From Marinomonas polaris DSM 16579 (GTDB lineage Bacteria > Pseudomonadota > Gammaproteobacteria > Pseudomonadales > Marinomonadaceae), in NCBI RefSeq assembly GCF_900129155.1, contig NZ_FQVF01000005.1, forward strand, positions 1-64,000: DNA of 64,000 nt, in the 5' to 3' direction. This document shows positions 63,318 to 64,000 of this stretch, piece after piece (the stretch's first letter is position 1; the number at the start of each line of letters is the position of its first letter). Under the pieces are notes generated by a model. That model saw only the letters and a program-made list of their open reading frames with translations, did no database searches and was not told the DNA's origin. Both the position numbers and the translations under genes were made by a program.

Positions 63318-63337
63318 GTAATGATATCTATTATCAA
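63318..63337. promoter_or_regulatory. Candidate Fur box before the IutA-like receptor
   Basis: GTAATGATATCTATTATCAA contains TGATA and TATCA half-sites as in Fur boxes. It lies 44-63 bases before the receptor ATG; no other promoter feature is marked. Confidence 0.5.
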
Positions 63338-63397
63338 TTAAAAAGTCTTATTTTTGGGGCTTTCTTTTAATGTCTTTTCAATTTAGGAGAGAAATAT

Positions 63398-63427
63398 AAA
63401 GAGGGAAACCGCTACTTTTCCCTCTTT
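63398..63427 (-). terminator. Terminator 3' of puuE
   Basis: AAAGAGGGAAA (63398-63408) pairs with TTTCCCTCTTT (63417-63427) with a CCGCTACT loop, next to the end of the leftward allantoinase gene. Confidence 0.75.
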
Positions 63428-63463
63428 AATCAAATGGTTAGATTTTTAAATAGGTTTTAATAT

Positions 63464-64000
63464 TTAACTCTGCGGCGGATGATTTGCAATCCAATGATCT
63501 GCAATATCTTCACGGCGAGCAATCCAGACGTTGTCGTGGGATTGTACGTAGTCTAAGAACTTCTTCAGTGCCATGAATCTGCTTGGCTTGCCAAGGGTTC
63601 GGCAATGCATACCAATGGACATCATTTTCGGTGCGGTGGCACCTTCTTCATATAAACAATCAAAGTTGTCTTTCAGGTATTGGAAGAATTCTTCGCCATG
63701 ATTAAAGCCATAAGGCGAGGAAAACTTCATATCGTTGCAATCGAGTGTATAAGGCACGATCAAATGCGGTTTGCTACCACCATCAGGTGTATCGACTTTT
63801 ACCCAATAAGGGAGGTCATCACCGTAATTATCTGAGTCGTATTTGAGCTGGGTTTGTTCTGCGACCAAGACGCGAGTATTTGGCGAGTCTCGCCCTGTAT
63901 ACCAGCCAACAGGTTTAGCACCAGTGACTTCTTCGATTAAAGCAAGCGCTTGTTGCATGTGCTCGCGTTCTTGCTCGATTGGCATTTCTTGATAATGAAT
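63464..64000 (-). CDS. puuE: Allantoinase PuuE, C-terminal part (cut by window edge)
   Basis: Reading from the right edge to the stop at 63464, about 178 residues of a polysaccharide-deacetylase-fold protein are visible, with the start lying beyond 64000. Segments such as GWYTGRDSPNTR, DDLPYWVKVDTPD, VPYTLDCNDMKFSSPYGFN, MMSIGMHCRTLGKPSRF and LDYVQSHDNVW match PuuE allantoinase, which opens allantoin to allantoate. It would supply HpxK at 52842, although an iron locus lies between. Visible ligand residues include H in GMHCR. Confidence 0.87.
   Translation of the reverse strand: MHYQEMPIEQEREHMQQALALIEEVTGAKPVGWYTGRDSPNTRVLVAEQTQLKYDSDNYGDDLPYWVKVDTPDGGSKPHLIVPYTLDCNDMKFSSPYGFNHGEEFFQYLKDNFDCLYEEGATAPKMMSIGMHCRTLGKPSRFMALKKFLDYVQSHDNVWIARREDIADHWIANHPPQS

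Overview
The window looks like a chromosomal segment of a marine gammaproteobacterium, most like Marinomonas or a related Oceanospirillales genus. This rests on protein resemblance (psp operon, PA0069-type radical SAM, MesX/MesD, Hpx-type ureide enzymes) and moderate G+C, not on a search. No rRNA, tRNA, CRISPR array or prophage was seen. Mobile DNA is limited to one IS66-family end, some duplicated segments and a few AT-rich accessory genes.

Layout. 1-500: the right end of an IS66-like element inside a ridA-like gene. 500-4455: a LysR regulator, a lipoprotein, and mesX-mesD (folate-independent methionine synthesis) behind a MetR-type box. 4496-11282: a metallopeptidase, then an iron-uptake locus (AraC regulator, TonB receptor, methyltransferase, MFS permease, small membrane protein). 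11438-16633: a soluble PAS chemoreceptor, a radical SAM gene behind a LexA-type box, an AraC regulator and leuA with a hairpin over its ribosome-binding site. 16715-20995: a zinc-sensing diguanylate cyclase (dgcZ) between two copies of the 3' end of a permease gene, then a FecCD-type ABC importer behind a Zur-like box. 21186-26905: pspF and pspABC with a sigma-54 promoter, an MbnH-like di-heme protein and a chemoreceptor. 27232-35652: redox and stress genes (OsmC, GST, LysR, Mrr-like nuclease, monooxygenase, GNAT, PepSY two-component system, ohrR/ohr, phhB).

36478-39780 holds a small apparent regulon: a membrane-anchored AraC regulator, a hydrolase on one side and a DUF805/lipoprotein pair on the other, with three copies of a GTCCT-N12-AGGAC palindrome at matching distances from the two target genes. 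39846-43588 is an accessory stretch with a decayed copy of a neighbouring ABC ATPase gene.

43706-54684 is an apparent ureide (purine-ring) degradation cluster: a polar amino-acid-type ABC importer, an RpiR regulator, an amidase, an HpxW-like Ntn hydrolase, a TauE/SafE exporter, an HpxJ/PucG-like aminotransferase, an HpxK/AllC-like amidohydrolase and a cupin. A PuuE-type allantoinase is cut by the right edge. Between the cluster and puuE lie two lipoproteins and a complete ferric-siderophore locus (56409-63274: binding protein, two permeases, ATPase, FhuF-like reductase, IutA-like receptor) with Fur-like sites at both ends. Together the genes suggest allantoin used through allantoate, ureidoglycine and oxalurate, two iron-uptake systems, one probable zinc-related importer, and envelope and peroxide stress responses.
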